DNA of 33,418 bases, from positions 1,026 through 34,443 of the forward strand of contig DCKD01000009.1 in assembly GCA_002320245.1 (NCBI GenBank), written 5' to 3'. The position numbers were made by a program, and so were the translations under genes. The DNA comes from Lachnospiraceae bacterium UBA1683. GTDB taxonomy: Bacteria; Bacillota; Clostridia; Lachnospirales; Lachnospiraceae. Below, in pieces: positions 31,747 through 33,418 of this stretch. Numbering within the stretch: the stretch's first letter is position 1; every line of letters begins with the position of its first letter. The notes beneath the pieces were generated by a model. It was not told the DNA's origin. It did not search any database and saw only the letters and a program-made list of their open reading frames with translations.

Positions 31747-33351
31747 GTGTATAAAGTACTACTTGTTGATGATGAAATTCTGGTGCGGGAGGCAATCAGT
31801 AAGAAAATTGAATGGAATAAACTGGGATTCGAGTTGGTGGGGGACTGCGAGAATGGAAAGGACGCAATTGAATTTGTCAGAGAACATCCGGTGGATGTCG
31901 TTCTTACAGATATTTGTATGCCATACATAGATGGGATGGGGCTGAGCAAGTATCTGTACGAGAACTATCCGCAGACTGCGATTATCATTTTCAGCGGATA
32001 CAGTGATTTTGAATATGCAAAGCAGGCGATTCAGTATAAGGCGGCAGAGTATATCCTGAAACCGGTTACGGCGAAGGAACTGTCGGAGGTGCTCACAAGA
32101 ATCAAAGAAAAGCTGGATTCCAGAAAAAAAGAAGAAAAAAAGATGGACGAGCTGACAAAGGTGTACCACAATTATACGAAAAATGAGTCGGTCATCGTAT
32201 CCAGAATCATGTCCAGACTTGTCAAGGGAACGCAGGAGGTACAGAAAAGCCTGCGGGAACTGAAAGATTTTGGAATCCAAATCAGTGGGACTGCGTATCG
32301 TGTGGTAGTCATTGATATTGATGTGTACTCAGATTTGTATGAGATTTCGAGCGAGCAGAAAAAGGAAAGTGCACTGATGGCATTTGTCGTGGAGAATGTC
32401 AGCGGAGAGATTGTCGGGGATTACAATGCGGGAGTTGCATTCCGTGATATCGATAACCGCGTCTGCCTGTTGCTGTGGACTACGCGCCCGCAGGAGTTCC
32501 GCAGCGAGGTTGGGACTATTTGCAAAGAAATACAGGAAAATGTATTTGCGGCAATGAAACTGAGTATTTCTATGGGAATCGGATGTTATGTAAATTCTTT
32601 GGAAGAACTCTCCAAATCTTATGAAACAGCGGCAAATGTTTTGAGATACAGATATACAAAAGGAACCGGGATTATTTTTGACTGTGAAGAAGAAAGGCAT
32701 AAAGGAAATCCGCTGGAACTGGAGGAGGACTACAAAGATATCTCACTTGCAATCCGCGGGAATGACGAAGAGGTGATGGAGGAAGCGTTCCGTCATATGG
32801 AGCACTGGCTGAAATCCGGGTATGTAAGCAGGAATAGGGCAATTTCTTATATGCAGCAGGTACTGCGTGTCGTGTACGAAACGGTACATGAGACGGAACG
32901 GAATTTTATGACGCAGGATTCGGTGCTCACGGCGCTTACCGATGCGAGAAATCTCGACGAAGCCATGGAACTGACAAAGAGGTATGCCAGAAAAGGGATG
33001 GAGTCCATCCGTGAGTTGGGACAGACAAGCGGGGAGCGTCAGGCGGTGATGGCAATTGACTATATGAAAGACAATTATGGAAATGCAGACTTGAGCCTGA
33101 ACAGTATATGTGAGTACCTCAACATCAGCACCAGCCGGTTCAGTACAATTTTTAAAGAAGCGACAGGGAAAACTTTTACCGAGGTATTGACCAATATCCG
33201 CATGGAAAAGGCAAAACATCTGCTGACGCAGACAACATTAAAAAACTATGAGATTGCTGATAAGGTAGGTTTCAGTGACCCGCACTATTTCAGTATTGCG
33301 TTCAAGAAGGCAACCGGAATGACGCCGAAGGAGTATGCAAAAGGAAATTAG
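31747..33351 (+). CDS. YesN-type response regulator with AraC DNA-binding domain
   Basis: A 534-residue response regulator. The N-terminal receiver domain has acidic residues Asp8/Asp9, phospho-acceptor Asp55 in VVLTDICMP and Lys105 in ILKPV. A long middle region (about 125-420) is of the kind seen in YesN proteins. The C-terminal AraC double helix-turn-helix (LSLNSICEYLNISTSRFSTIFKEATGKT, IADKVGFSDPHYFSIAFKKATGMTPKEY) binds DNA. It starts at GTG 31747 after TTAGGAGGATACGC. These regulators usually pair with a YesM-type membrane histidine kinase and control a sugar ABC importer. No such kinase lies in the window, so it is probably just downstream. Confidence 0.92.
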   Translation: MYKVLLVDDEILVREAISKKIEWNKLGFELVGDCENGKDAIEFVREHPVDVVLTDICMPYIDGMGLSKYLYENYPQTAIIIFSGYSDFEYAKQAIQYKAAEYILKPVTAKELSEVLTRIKEKLDSRKKEEKKMDELTKVYHNYTKNESVIVSRIMSRLVKGTQEVQKSLRELKDFGIQISGTAYRVVVIDIDVYSDLYEISSEQKKESALMAFVVENVSGEIVGDYNAGVAFRDIDNRVCLLLWTTRPQEFRSEVGTICKEIQENVFAAMKLSISMGIGCYVNSLEELSKSYETAANVLRYRYTKGTGIIFDCEEERHKGNPLELEEDYKDISLAIRGNDEEVMEEAFRHMEHWLKSGYVSRNRAISYMQQVLRVVYETVHETERNFMTQDSVLTALTDARNLDEAMELTKRYARKGMESIRELGQTSGERQAVMAIDYMKDNYGNADLSLNSICEYLNISTSRFSTIFKEATGKTFTEVLTNIRMEKAKHLLTQTTLKNYEIADKVGFSDPHYFSIAFKKATGMTPKEYAKGN

Positions 33352-33418
33352 TGGATTGTCCCGTTCACTGGTGTGCCAAATGAATCGGAAGAGGAAGTTT
33401 GAAACAATGAAGTAGCAA
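33352..33418. other. Window end without recognisable feature
   Basis: The last 67 bases after the response regulator show no clear terminator, ribosome site or start codon that can be assigned. Whether the next gene is co-transcribed cannot be told. Confidence 0.5.

Noticed and set aside
1..33418. tRNA, rRNA, CRISPR array, transposase or phage genes
   Set aside because: Looked for and not seen. The repeats present are short palindromes and tandem units, without a spacer-repeat pattern or a transposase.

Overview
The window looks like the chromosome of a gut Firmicute, most likely a Lachnospiraceae member. Supporting signs are consensus AGGAGG ribosome binding sites, tight polycistronic packing, a clostridial-type NiCo riboswitch, and a B12-independent (glycyl radical) microcompartment locus in the gene order familiar from fucose/rhamnose-degrading Lachnospiraceae. 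Genus assignment is inference only.

Region 1 (1-702): a truncated minus-strand remnant of a PHP-type phosphatase with its terminator, then a consensus promoter (TTGACT, 17 bp, TATAAT). Region 2 (703-15352): a long plus-strand operon for a glycyl radical enzyme microcompartment, resembling the type called GRM5. In order it encodes the diol dehydratase and its radical-SAM activase, a EutS-like shell protein, EutP-like GTPase, class II (fuculose/rhamnulose-1-phosphate type) aldolase, a GlcG/PduO-C domain protein, CoA-acylating aldehyde dehydrogenase, an encapsulated zinc alcohol dehydrogenase, four single-domain shell proteins, PduL, the EutN vertex protein, PduS, a PduT-like shell protein, a DeoR regulator and an iron alcohol dehydrogenase. 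A strong terminator follows. Five cargo enzymes carry recognisable encapsulation peptides.

Region 3 (15376-21567): a divergent AraC regulator and a rhamnose/AI-2-like ABC importer (ATPase, two permeases, lipoprotein). Tandem 13-bp sites spaced 21 bp sit directly against the importer promoter. Region 4 (21613-23845): a NiCo riboswitch with a mutually exclusive terminator controls a cation diffusion facilitator, followed by ribosomal protein bL25. Region 5 (23912-30776): a CUT1 oligosaccharide ABC importer and a cytoplasmic GH29 alpha-L-fucosidase, bracketed by two LacI regulators. Region 6 (30823-33418): a GNAT acetyltransferase with a 17-codon upstream ORF, a block of structured intergenic repeats, and a YesN-type response regulator whose partner kinase is not in the window.

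Working model (inference): fucosylated glycans enter by the CUT1 importer and GH29 releases fucose in the cytoplasm, while the second importer brings in free 6-deoxyhexose. Isomerase and kinase steps are encoded elsewhere. The encapsulated aldolase splits the ketose-1-phosphate into DHAP and lactaldehyde. Lactaldehyde is reduced to 1,2-propanediol, dehydrated by the glycyl radical enzyme to propionaldehyde inside the shell, then converted to propionyl-CoA/propionyl phosphate (PduP, PduL) and 1-propanol (alcohol dehydrogenase), with PduS/PduT handling electrons. The overall pathway type is already described. The less ordinary details are the dual-start tailed shell protein, a shared ATGTGG motif at two operon promoters, the cysteine-rich aldolase linker, the coiled-coil tail on one permease, and the structured element at 31367-31675.
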